The position numbers and the translations under genes are program-made. A stretch of DNA of 64,000 nt from Gigaspora margarita (lineage: Eukaryota; Glomeromycota; Glomeromycetes; Diversisporales; Gigasporaceae), in the NCBI GenBank assembly GCA_009809945.1, contig WTPW01000184.1, positions 409,300-473,299 on the forward strand. Direction: 5' to 3'. This document shows, one piece after another, positions 36,161 through 47,921 of this stretch; the stretch's first letter is position 1; every line of letters starts with the position of its first letter. Under the pieces are notes generated by a model. It saw only the letters and a program-made list of their open reading frames with translations. It did no database searches and was not told the DNA's origin.

Positions 36161-37135
36161 CTTTAATTAGTCTATACTCAATTCATAAGTTTACAATAAT
36201 TGTGACATTTAATCTTTTGTAATATCCTATTTATTTTTTTACTATTTTTACAGTATAAAACTATTATCAGTTATGAGTGTCTCTTATATTATTATATTTT
36301 TACCAATCTTTTGTTTATGTGATGAGAAAATGATGAAATTATTAGACTGTGGGAAGATTGGTATGGTCCTGTGCAGAAAGATTTGTATCTCAAAAAATTT
36401 CATAAACTTGACTCTAAGTAAAAGTTTTTATATTTCTGATTAATTATTAAAAATTTTTTAATATCAAATAAAATAGGTTTTAATCTAACTTATTATATAA
36501 TTTTTATTGGTTTAATATTGTTTTATTTTAATAATTAAGTATGTACAATTCACTGAGTTTGAAAAAAAAAGAAAAAATTTGTTTTGAAAAAAAGATATTT
36601 TAACTGATTTTCTAACCAATATGCAGTTGTATGAGCTTGTACTATGCAAGTGCATTAATATGCATAAGATAAAGATATAAAATTACTACAGTGCAGACAG
36701 CCTAGTCCCAACAAATAAAATTAATAAAATTCAAATTGCTAATCCTTTTTTAAAAAAAAATTGTAAAAAAAATACTATCTTAAAATGTTAAATCAAAACA
36801 AGCTAAACACTTCTACCTTCTTAAATATTTTTAACTCTATTTATAAAAAAAGTTATAGCAGATTAAAGTTATAGCATTTTTATAATTAAATATGAAATTT
36901 GGCCACCTTTTATTTATATAAAAAACCAAAATTGGCCTCTAAAATAGGGTTTCTACAAACCTGGATCAAATCAAACTTTAGACCAGATTTGAGTTTTATT
37001 TGATTTCAAATCAAATCTGATCTCAAACTAGCATTAAAAAAAAATATTTGAGTTTAATTTGAAGCAAACTTTTTAGTTAAATTTGAGTTTGGTTTGGGTT
37101 TGAGTTTGAAGTTTGCAAACTAGTTTGAGTTTGAA

Positions 37136-37687
37136 TACTGTATATTGTTGAAAATAAGCTACCTTCAAAAATAAACTAGTCCTCTCTTTTGGTCAAAAAA
37201 TACAAAAACATCTTTGATCTGAAAATAAGCTAACCATGATCGATGAAAGTTGCTACATAGTAAAGTCCAAATTTTATAAGCAAATCGATTAATTCACTTA
37301 AGTAACCTTATTCAGGATATCAAAATACATATACTATAAAATTTACATTGAAATTGGAGAATTTTTTATTAATTGGATTTTAATATTTATGTTCAATGAA
37401 GAGATTAAAATTTTATTAACAAAATATATTCATTGAACATAAAAATTAAAAATCAAATAATAAAAAGTGCTTATATTTTAATGAAACTCTCAGAATAGAT
37501 GTAGTTTAGTCTCCCAAATAAGTTTACTTAAGCACCAATAATGGATTACATAGTAGAATTTAGACTTTACTATATAACTACTATTGGCGATTGACCAAAA
37601 ATTGATTTTATCTGAAAATAAGTAACACCAGATTTTTTGTATCCAAAATCGTCCAAAAAATGTAGCTTATTTTTGAAACATATAGTA
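37136..37687. mobile_element. TACTGTA-family MITE, 552 bp (tandem copy 1)
   Basis: TACTGTATATTGTTGAAAAT at the left and the complement of TTATTTTTGAAACATATAGTA at the right. Internal arms contain AGTAAAGTCCAAATTTTATA and ATTTAGACTTTACTATATAA. It lies 7 bp before the second copy. Confidence 0.75.
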
Positions 37688-37694
37688 ATATAAA

Positions 37695-38237
37695 TACTGT
37701 CTGTATATTGCCAAAAATAAGCCACTTCCAAAAATAAACTACCTCCCTCTATTGGTCAAAAAACTCAAAAGCATCTTTGATCAAAAAATAAGCTACCCTA
37801 CAATCGATGAAAGTTACTATATAGTAAAGTCCAAACTTTACTAAGCAAATCGATTAAAGTTGCTTATAATCTTATTTGGAGATCAAAATACGCATTCTTT
37901 AAAATTTACAACAAAATTAGAGAACTTTTTATTAATTGGTTTTTAATTTTATGTTCAATTAAAAGATTGAAATTTTATTAATAAAATATATTCGATAAAC
38001 GTTAAAATTAAAAGTCAAATAATAAAAAGTACTCTGATTTTGATGAACCTTTCAGCATATATGTAGTTTAATCTCTCAAATAAGTCTACTTAAGTACTAA
38101 TAATCAATTTATATAGTAAAATTTAGACTTTACTATGTAACAACTATTGGTAACTAAAAAAATTGATTATAGCTACCCAGATTTTAGTGTCCAAAATCAT
38201 CCAAAAAAAGGTAGCTTATTTTCAAAAACATATGGTA
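37695..38237. mobile_element. TACTGTA-family MITE, 543 bp (tandem copy 2)
   Basis: Same structure as the copy at 37136, in the same orientation and visibly similar throughout (AGTAAAGTCCAAACTTTACT, GCTACCCTACAATCGATGAA). Two full copies head to tail are unusual for independent insertions. Confidence 0.75.
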
Positions 38238-38548
38238 TATTTTTATATTTTAAACAAGTTTACTTAAATACAATGTTAGAATTAAGAAGCTTGTTCAAAT
38301 TTAAAAAAATATTTATATAATTCAAATTCAAACTAGTTTGCAAACTTCAAATCAAAACTTTGTACAAAATTTGGGGTTTGGTTTGAATTTGATTATTTGA
38401 GTTTGGTTTGATTCAAACTTTATAAAATTTATAGTTTGAGTTTGGTTGATTTGGGGTTTGATCAAACTCAAATCAAACCCAGATCAAACTTTAGAACCCT
38501 ACTCTTAAAAATTTAAATTTGGCCACTTTATATATAAATAGGGTGCTT

Positions 38549-38975
38549 TTAGGCATCTTTCACAAGAGATATATAGGCCCTTAAAAGTAGAAACCAGACA
38601 ATTTTGGCTGATCATGGGTTTTGAGAAAATTAGCAAAAACTATTTTGTTATACAAAATCAAAAAAAAACTAAAAATAACTTATTTATAATTAACAAACCT
38701 GTTTAAACAGGATTATTAGATTTGTAGATCTGTATAACACTTGTATTACTAATGGTAAATCTCAGTAAATCTATTTTTAGATTATACATCAAAAGCTTTT
38801 AACCACTGTATTGCAAAAATTTTTAAATGATCAGGCTTTCATTATTAAGTAAAAAAGATTGGGCCTTAAATTTTACACCTAATCAATTAAACAGATTAAT
38901 TTTCAAAAAATTGTCAAATTGTCTGGTTTCTACTTTTGAGGACCCATATCTCCCTGTGTGAGATATATCTCCCAA
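38549..38975. repeat. Inverted repeat around AAAGTAGAAACCAGACAATT
   Basis: Left CTTAAAAGTAGAAACCAGAC (38581) pairs with the complement near 38915-38935. Outside it GAGATATATAGG pairs with the region TATCTCCCTGTGTGAGATAT. The ends are indistinct. Confidence 0.5.
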
Positions 38976-39274
38976 CCAATCAAACCTGCAAATATCATAT
39001 GACACGCATTTCAAAGTACTTTTCGAGCAGGACATATTTGTACTACTTGGACCTTTATTTCACTAATCAACTTTAAACAAAATTTGTTTGCCTGATCAAA
39101 TTCGATTGCATATATAATAAAGTGAATAATCATGTAATAAATAATAAATTAAAAAAAAGACAAAGTATAACAGATAATAAAATCGTATCAAATTTATTAA
39201 AAAAATGAAATAGAATTAACCAAATTTATTAATTGAAAAAATATATACAGTATAATGAAAAGCAACACCACAAC

Positions 39275-40110
39275 CTAACAAGAATGAACAACAAACAAAA
39301 TACAACGAAATATCAAAAGTACAATAAGGTCACACTGAAATGATAACTCCAATAATTCTAGTAATAATAGTCCAATAGTGAAATCATGCCTGAAAGAAGA
39401 AAAGCATTAGTAAAAAAAACCAAATTAATGGTCCCAAAATGAAAATTTACTCAAAAATGGTAACTCTAATGGTTTTAGTAATGCTATTTCAATGGTGAAA
39501 TCGCACCTAAAAGAAGAGAAGCTTAGTACCAAATATATATATATATAAAAACAATGACCCCAAAATGAATAATTTATCTGAAAATAGTAATTCTAATAAC
39601 TCTAGTAATGATAGTTTCAATGGTGAAATCACATCTGAAAGAAGAGAAATATAATTTAAAGAGAAAAAAATTAATGCCCAAAGCAAAAAAATGTACCTAA
39701 AAATGATGACCCCAATAGCTTCACTAATGCTGGCTCTAATGGTGAAATCATACCTGAAAAAGAGAAGTGTTAGTACCTAAATAAGAAAAAAAATTAAGCA
39801 ATGGCAAAATCATACCTGAAAGAAGAGAAATAGATAAGAAAAAAGAAACAAAAAAAAAACCAAGATGAAAACTTACCCAAAAATGGTGACTCCAGTAACA
39901 ACAGCTCCAATGGTGAAATCACACCTGGAAGAAAGAAAAATATATAAGAAAAAAAAAGCCCCAAGATAAAAACCTTATCCTCTAGTAATGATAGCTCTAA
40001 CAGCAAAATTGAAAGAAAAAAAGCATACAATGATACTTGAGACAACAATGGCAATAGCACCAACTAGTGATAACACCAATGACAATACCAATGCCGGCAA
40101 CAAAACTAAA
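39275..40110 (-). pseudogene. Decayed gene of tandem mini-exons (DFTIG repeat)
   Basis: Minus-strand blocks of 48-57 bp repeat at about 118-bp pitch, each bounded by splice-like signals (TTCTTTCAG or TTCCAG before, GTAAGT/GTAAAT/GTACAT after): 39877-39924, 39697-39753, 39578-39634, 39451-39506, and a last block 39275-39389 ending in TAG. All blocks start in phase 1 and read (C/Y)DFTIGAVVTGVTIFG-like, for example DFTIRASISEAIGVIIF. Each exon therefore encodes one 16-19-residue Ile/Val/Gly-rich repeat. Upstream, 40048-40110 reads VLLPALVLSLVLSLVGAIAI, a hydrophobic stretch. Decay is visible: the donor after 39578 is ATAAAT, and the 39451 block has lost one base. No start codon was found and the family is not recognised. 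It lies inside the 4.7-kb TIR element. Confidence 0.55.
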
Positions 40111-40149
40111 AAATAGCAAAAAGAAAAAATTAGTAAGTGCAAAAAAAAA

Positions 40150-40494
40150 GATTTTTAACATTCATCGCTAGTGTGATGCATCGCTACCCCCTGATCAACC
40201 AATCATTTTGATTGTTGAGATTTTACATTAATCAAAACAAAACAAAAAGCGACCGCATTATGATTAGAGTTAGAGTTTGGCAGGGCAAGAGTTAGAAGGC
40301 CCTCCTAACCCAAAATTTCGCAAGGAATTTTTTTTGTCAAGAAAAAGTGTAGTTTCTTAGTCAAAATTTTAAGTTAGAAGTGATTTTTTAACAAAAGATT
40401 GTTTTGCTTCAATTTCACATTACACCTGATCCTGCATCCCGATTGGTCGATTGGGGGTAGCGATACATCGCACTGGCAATGAATGATAACTTTT
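40150..40494 (-). mobile_element. Core-sharing MITE (copy C)
   Basis: Inverted ends TTCATCGCTAGTGTGATGCA against TTCATTGCCAGTGCGATGTA, both continuing TCGCTACCCCC. On the minus strand the core runs GGATCAGGTGTAATG, GAAGCAAAACAA, AAGAAACTACAC, AAAAATTCCTTGCGAAATTT, TTGTTTTGATT, the family order. The flanks are A-runs, so any duplication is uninformative. Confidence 0.7.
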
Positions 40495-40601
40495 AAAAAA
40501 AAAATAGCAAAACAATAAACAAAAAAAAACAGAAACAGAAACTCTACTTATCTATTATGCAGGGATGAACTTACCCCTGCCTGGCATCAGTATGCTGGGT
40601 T

Positions 40602-40632
40602 AGAGATATATCTCCTGGAGAGATATATCTCT
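40602..40632. repeat. 31-bp palindrome of AGAGATATATCTC
   Basis: AGAGATATATCTC and GAGATATATCTCT pair around CTGGA. Similar strings stand in the inverted repeat at 38549-38975. Confidence 0.5.
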
Positions 40633-41714
40633 CATGGGGGATGCCTATATTTTTCTATATAAATATTAGCTAAATTTTCAAATTGGCCTCTTTATATATA
40701 TATAAAAAATAAAATTGGAGTTTAGCCACTAAAAATTTTTATTTGCTGCAACTAGGCTGTCTGCACTGTAGTTGTAGCAAAATTAAGCTTTAAAACTTGA
40801 CCATTTGATTTTTTTACTATATATGCATATATATAAATTACTATAGTAAATTATATAGTAAATATTTTTTTAAAAAAGTTACTATTAATAAATTTTTTAT
40901 TTTATCAATAAAATAATCAAAATAATTTTATTTTATTAATCTGATAACCTAATGATTATAATAAATTAAAAAAAAATAAAAATTAATTGGTACAAAAAAT
41001 ATTTTAATTAGAGCTATTTGAGGTACAAATTTTTTTGCACTGGACTATACAGTGTTTATTTAGTAAGCATGAGCATATAAATAAATTTTATGCATATTAA
41101 TTTAATGCAAATAAAAAAAAAAATCAATTGCACTTTGTTATTTTTGATTTGCTATATCCAAAACCAGTTGTTTAATGCAAATACATTACAAGATTACCTG
41201 ATATGTAACCCAGTTTCGTACAAGCAAAACAAAGTGAGATGACAATTATCTAAACTGGTCTGTTCACTAAGTAAAAATATTAGAAATGCGATTTTACTAT
41301 ATATAAGCCTCCCTCTCTATCCTTAATCTGATCTCAAACCCACTATCAATTGATTTTAAGTAAGCTTGTGATGTGCCTATTTTGGCTTTAAGCAATCTCT
41401 GAAACCATAATTAGAACATAAAAAAATTTAGAATAGAATGATCAACTGATGTAATTTTAAATCTGTAATTATTGCAACATGTGATGATTTTTATCTAATT
41501 ATGTCAAAATTTGTAATTAATCTATACTATGAATTAATAATTGATGTGTAAAAATTGAAATATAGAGAAGCAAGCAACCAGTTATTCATATTCTATCTTC
41601 AGTTATTATCAAATTGTTTTTTAAAAAATCAGCTTTTGTCCATTATATGCACTTTGTATCTTTTGAAATTAGAAAAATTAAAATATGGATAATGTAATAA
41701 TATGCATTAACCCA

Positions 41715-41954
41715 TACAGTAGAGTCCCAAAATTCTGGGTTGGGATATGCAGTATAGCATTAGAATCATGGCCGGCTAGATTGAATTGATCAATTTTGCC
41801 CTAGATTATAAAAAATTTTACTAATAAATCATATCCATTTATTAAGTAAAAAATGCCCAGCTAATAATTTTGCTATAGAACCTGCTAACAAGTAGAGCTA
41901 AATACTAACCTAGATCTAATGTATCCGACCCAGAAATTTGGGAACAGCCCTGTA
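41715..41954. mobile_element. Mariner-type MITE, 240 bp
   Basis: TACAGTAGAGTCCCAAAATT at the left against TACAGGGCTGTTCCCAAATT reading in from the right, both continuing CTGGGTYGG. A TA target is likely. The corresponding position in the opposite arm of the inverted array (near 45760) lacks it. Confidence 0.65.
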
Positions 41955-42399
41955 AAAATTATATATGCATTAGTGATTTACATCCTGTGTATTCAGAATA
42001 GTAAAGTTTATAACACTAAAGTCATTATTAATCCTAATGGATTATTAGAATAGCAACAAAATTTGTATAAGAATTTTTTTACTATATATTGCCAAATTTT
42101 AAAGTTTGTAACAGAATTTTTACAATAACACATGATAAAAACCTTAATACAAACAATTAAACAACTACTTACTATGATTATTAGAATAGTGAGTAAATTT
42201 GTGAAAGATTTTTTTAGAAATACACAATAGAAATACAATATTATCAATAAAACTCAATTTTAACTATGCATTAAGTGTCAATGAGGTTAGTAATAGAATT
42301 TTTTTACAGTAAAAATGATAGAAAATACAATAATCTGTTACAAGATTTTTTAAAGTAATTTTACAATAATTCCAATACTAACTCAATTATTGTATGTAC

Positions 42400-43206
42400 T
42401 AGAAGTTGGAACCGAATTGTTGCATCCAAATTTAAAACTAGTTCAACCTGATCGAATATTTTATATTTGAATTTAATTTATCAAATTTAATTATAAAAAC
42501 CTGAAAAATTGAATTTAATAAAACCAGGTTTATCAAATTTAATAAAACAGAAAAATTGAATACCAGAAATGTAGCTATGCAGTGTGTATGGTTTACTGCT
42601 ATCTAGAATAGCAAGTTCACAAATCTTGCATTTAATTTGCTAGTGTAGTATAATGCTACTGTGTATGAGCATACCAGATTTGGTATTCATGTTATCCTAA
42701 GGCATGTAATATCATATGATGGAATGAGAATATATAAACTATTCTCTATCACTATCAACAGATTGGCTTAAGATTTAAATTGTGTTTATTGTAATTTATT
42801 TAGATACTAGAATTTGATTTTGGCCAAAGTTAGACCACATTTATCAACAATTATAACTAATTATATTATAGCAAAATTGGAGTCTGGTAATTTTTTTTAG
42901 CATATAGATTATTGAAATATTAGTAAAATTTATCAATTCTGATCCCTTTTGTCTAAATCTACTAAATTTTGGTTGCACAACCAGTTTATTCTGATTTATT
43001 TAAGCACAGATATTTGAACAATCTAACTACTAGTTTATTACAACTATGTAAACTGGTTTTTAAATTCGGGTTGATTCAGTTTTATGAGTTTATTAAAATT
43101 ACAAAACTGAATTACTCAAATTTATTTAAATACAGGTTTAAACCAATTTAAGTTGAAGTTGAAAATTAAATCTGAATTGTAAAAATAAAATTGGTTCCAA
43201 CCTTTA
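42400..43206. mobile_element. hAT-like element with perfect 8-bp target duplication
   Basis: The ends TAGAAGTTGGAACCGA and the complement of TTGGTTCCAACCTTTA are flanked by GTATGTAC on both sides (42392-42399, 43207-43214). The 807-bp interior has short AATTTAATAAAAC-like and TTTATTTAAAC-like strings but no transposase. Confidence 0.75.
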
Positions 43207-46200
43207 GTATGTACTGCACTATTAGGTTTTATATAGTAAAATTATGAAAATTCTAACACAAACTTACTTGATTTAATAATGTACTATAGCAGAACAGCAA
43301 GCAAGTCTATAAGAAATTTTTGTAGTGCCTTATAATAGAAATCATCATAACTTTATACTAACCAACTTTAGCTACTATGCATATTGCATTGGTAAATAAT
43401 TCTATAGTAGAGTTGGTATGGTAACTTATGATAGAAGTTACAAAAATTGAATACAAACTAGAACTTATTACTCTTGCAATTTTGTGACCCAATCATTCTT
43501 CTTGTCATGCTATAAAATCAGAAATTATTCTTGATTAGCAATTTCTAACATATAGTAATGGTGGCATAGTACTCAGAATTTTTAAAAGACATGGGTAAAT
43601 TTAAAGTACAGTACTAAAGATTTACTATACCCTAGAGATCAGTTATCCAAAAATAATTTCTGATTTATGGCATGGTATAAAAAATAATTGTAGGTTATAA
43701 AATTAAGTTCTGTAATAGAATTTTTTACAGTAATTTATAATAGAAAAACAACAATAATCTCTATAACTAGAATAAATAAGTTCTTAATTTTTTAGACAAA
43801 AATTATAATAATTCTAATAATAACAACTTTTAACTATATAATTCTTTATAGTATATTGTAATATAGATTACAAAAATTTTAATATACCAATTTAACCTTA
43901 ATCATATGCAGTAGTCACAAATAGCAAATAAGTTCTGTAACAGAATTTTTCAGTAGCTTATAGTAAAAGTGATAATAATTTTTGTACTAATATACTGATA
44001 AAATCTTACTACTATGTAAACTATTAGTAAGTAAATTCTGTATTAGAATTCATTATGGCAATAATGACAAAAATCATAGTAATTCCAAACAACTTATTGA
44101 AATTTAACTGTAAAAGTAATTATATAATTTAAAACAAATTCTGAATAAGATGGGTAGCATAAATATGCTACCCATCACACTAGTATACATTTAAATTAAG
44201 TAAAAATAGTGATATTTATCCTATTATTTAATGGCAGGTCTAATATCTAGTAGTGATTAAATAAAGTTTAATTCAATAATAATTTATAAGCAAAAAAGAA
44301 TATTCAAGTATAATTGAAAAAATGAAATATGTAATTCTAAAAGAACTACTTGAATTATTAATATAGTTAATTATTATTATTATTATTATTATTATTAATC
44401 TGTTAACAAGTATCACCTGAATCATTTTTCAATTAGTGAAAATTAAAAAACAATAACTATAAAGTACTGCCTTTATGATATGCACCAGAGCAATTCATAT
44501 TATATCCAAAGAATAGAATGCAAAAAAGGTAATTTTATTATTTATTTTAACTAAATTTAAACTTATTTTAAATATTGATTTATTAAAAGTGTTTGTGGGG
44601 CACCGCTGGTTTTCTTATCTATACAAAGTGCCTATAATGAATGAAATACAGGGCATAAAAGTTTATAATTTTTTTGCACTACTTATGGCTACTACCAGAA
44701 TAAGAGAGGCAGGCCAAGTTTGACTTACAAAATTGAAAAAATTCACTAGTTTTTTAAAATTCCACTATAGAACTTATTATTTCATAATGATAAAGAATTA
44801 TTTTGTATTAGAATTATGTTATTTCTATTGTGAATTACTATAAAAAATTCTGTCACAAACCTACTTGACATATAATATGTTGGTTTATATCATGAATTAC
44901 TGTTAAAAATTCTCAAAACTTGTGTGCTATTTTAATCATCACAATATAGTGTTAGGATTTAATTAGTTCGTGTTGGAATAGTGTTGGAAATTATTATAGT
45001 TTCTATCATGTATTACTATTATAAACCTTACTATTCTGGCAATACACAGTAAATGACTCACTAACACATTAACATTATTCACATCTTAGTTAATCTAATT
45101 TCAAAGATAAAGTGCCCATAACAAATGAAACTCAATTTTTTAAATTTCGCTACTGAAGACACTATTCCAATAATGATGAAGTGGTGAATTATTTTGTATT
45201 AAAATCACTGTAATTTTTATCATGAATTACTATAAAAATTCTGTTACAAACCTATTCGACAGATAATACATTTTAAGGTTGAGTTTAATCAAATTATTGT
45301 GGTTTTTTTGGTGCAAACATTCTAAAGACATCAAATCAATTAATAATTTTTTTTAAATTGTATCTTCTCAATAAAAAATTTTAAAGTTGCAAAATAAAAT
45401 ATGTAATTTAATAGCTTTTGACAAAGTTTATCAAACTATGTATAATATTTTATTTCAAGAATTTTTTTGCTTGTTATTGAGAAGATGTAATTTTAAATTT
45501 ATAAGTTTTAAAACATATAAAAATTTTAACCAATTAAATTTATTTTATAAATAAATAATTGACAAAATTTTTAGCACTACTATAAAAATTTGATGCAATT
45601 AAACTATTTGCACTATATTCATACAAAACTTGAGTGCTATTCTAATAATTACAATACAGGGTTAGAGTTAAATTATTTTGCATTAGAATTATTATGGTTT
45701 CTAATATGATATTGTTATAAACCTTACTATTTTGGTGATATACAGTATGTGACTCACTAATGAATATCATTAACGTTATCCACATCTCAGTTAATCCAAT
45801 TTCAAAGATACAAAATGCTATAATAAATAAAACTTGATTCTTTAAAAGAAAAGCAAATTGATTGACAGCTGATTCATCAAAAAAAATTCAATCAACTTTG
45901 CCATATCCAAAAAGCTGTAATCAGAATGTAAGAAAATTGATCATTTATAATAATATTAAATCTGCTGATTATTTGTATAATTAATTTATTATTTATTCAT
46001 AATTAATCTATTATTATGAATTACACATATCCTTAAAAACTAAAATTTATTTACACACTTATACTTACCAAGCAAGCAATTAAAACACAATACTATATGT
46101 TACAAGGGCCATTAATGCTAACAATATGTATTTGATATATCAATATTGTGGATTTCTCATAATATGTGATTATAGCATCTGATTTTTATATATACAAATA

Positions 46201-46261
46201 ATTGGTAAAAATGTACAGGACACTTGTGACGAGATGATAATTTTATTATAAGGAGATATTA

Positions 46262-47296
46262 ATAGGTGTAAATGGATATAGTATTCTATTTGAATTATCT
46301 TCAATAAATTTTCTTTATCATTTCCAGTAGATATTATGCATGCACTTTTTGAAAATATTGCCCCTCATATATTTTATCACTTTATAGGCAAATTTTTTAA
46401 AAATAAAACTTTAAATAATACAAAATATAAAATTTTAAAAAAAAATTAGAATAAAATTAAAAACATAATTGAATATAATAAAAAAGCAATGGCAAGAGAT
46501 TTTGGTAAGCCTCTTATTAATATTCAGAAATATTACTTGTCATTTAAAGCTAAAGAGTAGTCTAATTAGATAATTTTGTATTCACTTTCTTTTTTGCAAA
46601 AATATCTGCCAGAAAGGTAATTATTTTAATCTATAAACTTAAAGAATAATATTATAAATAAATTTTAATTTTTGTAATTTTATAGATATCTAAATGGATA
46701 GACAAATTTTGTTAAAGCAACAAAATTATGCCTTAATAAACTTTATCAAAAGATGAACTTAAAGAAATTTGAATATTATTTATCAAATTTATTAAATATT
46801 ATGAGCAGTAAGTTTTAAATTATAATTATTTATAAAATAGTATTTTTAAAATTTTAATTAATATTTTTTTTTAGAGAATATTATCAAAAAAAACTGAATG
46901 TCTCCAGGCAGCTTTTATTAGTTTTCATTATCTTTTACATATTGCAAAATCAATTTATGAAACTGGTTCTGCATAGACAACATGGCAATTTCTAATAGAA
47001 AGATTGTATAGAATATTAATTCTTTTAGTTAATTCTCATGTGCATTTATATAAAAATTTAATAAGCCAATTAACTATATGAACACATTTTGTACATTTAC
47101 AATATAATGATAAATATTATCAACAAATTTTTAAACCTATTTTTAATGAATCTTTTAATAAAAAAAAAATATTTTCTTTATCAAAAGAACATATAATGGC
47201 AAAAGAAGAAATTCAAAAAACTAAGCAATATTATGCAACTGAATTTGATTTACTATTAAAAAATATAATGGTAAATATTTTATTTTAATGATACTT
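46262..47296 (+). pseudogene. Tnp2-like transposase relic, N-terminal and middle part
   Basis: Reads SFPVDIMHALFENIAPHIF (from 46330), AMARDFGKPLINIQKYYLSF, FLQKYLPER, then after an intron (about 46617-46686) further pieces to FISFHYLLHIAKSIYETG and QQIFKPIFNESFNKKKIFSL, ending YYATEFDLLLKNIM at a GTAAAT donor (47276). The spacing of DIMH, FEN, LLHIAKSIYETG and the aromatic-rich stretch after it resembles Tnp2/DUF4218-type CACTA transposases expanded in Glomeromycotina (family knowledge; superfamily not certain). A second intron lies about 46810-46874. In-frame stops at 46447, 46558, 46567, 46974 and 47079 all stand where Trp fits. There are also frameshifts. The gene continues at 50764. Confidence 0.65.
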
Positions 47297-47311
47297 AATT
47301 AAATTATATGT

Positions 47312-47496
47312 TTTAATTGTCCGAAGGACACTACAGGCGGAGCAATAGTACACCTGATGTCTGTGTGTTAGCAAATTCTGAATCCTGATTGGCTAGATCA
47401 GGTGTAACATAAAAAACAATCAAAACAATATGCTTATTGGCTAGGTCAGGTGTAACATAAAAAAATTGATTTTATATTTGTCCTTGGGACTTTAAA
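47312..47496 (+). mobile_element. Short relative of the core-sharing family (copy F)
   Basis: Each end carries a small palindrome, GTCCGAAGGAC and GTCCTTGGGAC, in the inverted context TTTAAxTGTCC. Inside, GATTGGCTAGATCAGGTGTAACATAAAA and a second GGTCAGGTGTAACATAAAA lie in tandem, but the rest of the core is missing. It sits just inside an intron of the Tnp2 relic. Confidence 0.5.
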
Positions 47497-47639
47497 TGGT
47501 TCCCATTTTCCTAGTATTATATAATTTTAGATTTAACTCTAACAATCACTTGTACCAAAATTTTCAAGAAGACCAATCCACAAAAACTCTATATCTAATA
47601 TATAAAATAGCAAACCAACTTTACACAGTTGTTGTCATT

Positions 47640-47805
47640 AAGGTCTATAAGCTGGCACTTGTCATTTAGGGGTAAAGTATATAGACTACCTGCTGTCAAG
47701 CTTAGAGTTTATCACTCACCGCAGGAACAGCACTTGTCATTTAGGGATAAAGCTCATAAACTATCTGCTGACAAGCTTAGAGTTTATTACTTACTGTAAA
47801 ACTAA
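47640..47805 (+). repeat. Direct duplication of about 75 bp
   Basis: GCACTTGTCATTTAGGGRTA, then AAACTACCTGCTGTCAAGCT-like and TTAGAGTTTATCACTCAC-like strings, occur twice (from about 47655 and 47731). Confidence 0.6.
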
Positions 47806-47921
47806 GCCAACCTCTGGCACTATTGAACAAAGAAGTAGTGGGCAGAACAATTCCTAAAGTCTAGTTTTGAGATAGTGTAACTCCTACTAACTCTTTTTTA
47901 TTTTGGTATTTTTTCTGCCCT

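Larger units (their letters stand above)
36945..38501. mobile_element. hAT-like TIR element rich in TTTGA motifs
   Basis: The ends TAGGGTTTCTACAAACCTGG and the complement of its right end (AACTTTAGAACCCTA) are followed inward by many AGTTTGAGTTTG strings on the left and their complements on the right. The flanks CTCTAAAA and CTCTTAAA fit an 8-bp duplication with one difference. Two TACTGTA-family MITEs fill its centre. Confidence 0.65.
36362..41049. mobile_element. 4.7-kb TIR element with nested insertions
   Basis: Terminal repeats of 31 bp: TATGGTCCTGTGCAGAAAGA against TATAGTCCAGTGCAAAAAAA, both continuing TTTGTAxCTCA. Inner inverted strings GTGCAGACAGCCTAGT (36691) and its complement (40747) confirm pairing. 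Subterminal regions are homologous to the small fold-back element at 52771-53511, so that element looks like a deletion derivative of this family. Inside: 36945-38501 (with 37136 and 37695), 38549-38975, the mini-exon relic 39275-40110, 40150-40494 and the palindrome 40602-40632. A TA target is probable. No transposase is recognisable. Confidence 0.7.
41050..46230. repeat. Giant inverted array of AGTAAGTTTGTAACAGAATT-type units
   Basis: From about 41640 to 44150 the plus strand repeats strings such as GTAACAGAATTTTTACAGTA and AATAATTCTAATACAAA. From 44750 to 45850 their complements repeat (TTACTATAAAAATTCTGTTA). Outer parts pair well: TGCACTTTGTATCTTTTGAA (41650) with the complement near 45800, and GCATTAGTGATTTACATCCT (41968) with the complement near 45755. 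Inside are the elements at 41715 and 42400, a palindrome (44149-44176, GATGGGTAGCATA arms) and an (ATT)n microsatellite at 44371-44397. No gene. Confidence 0.55.

Noticed and set aside
44371-44397. CRISPR-like or regulatory repeat
   Set aside because: Plain (ATT)n microsatellite; no spacer structure anywhere in the window.
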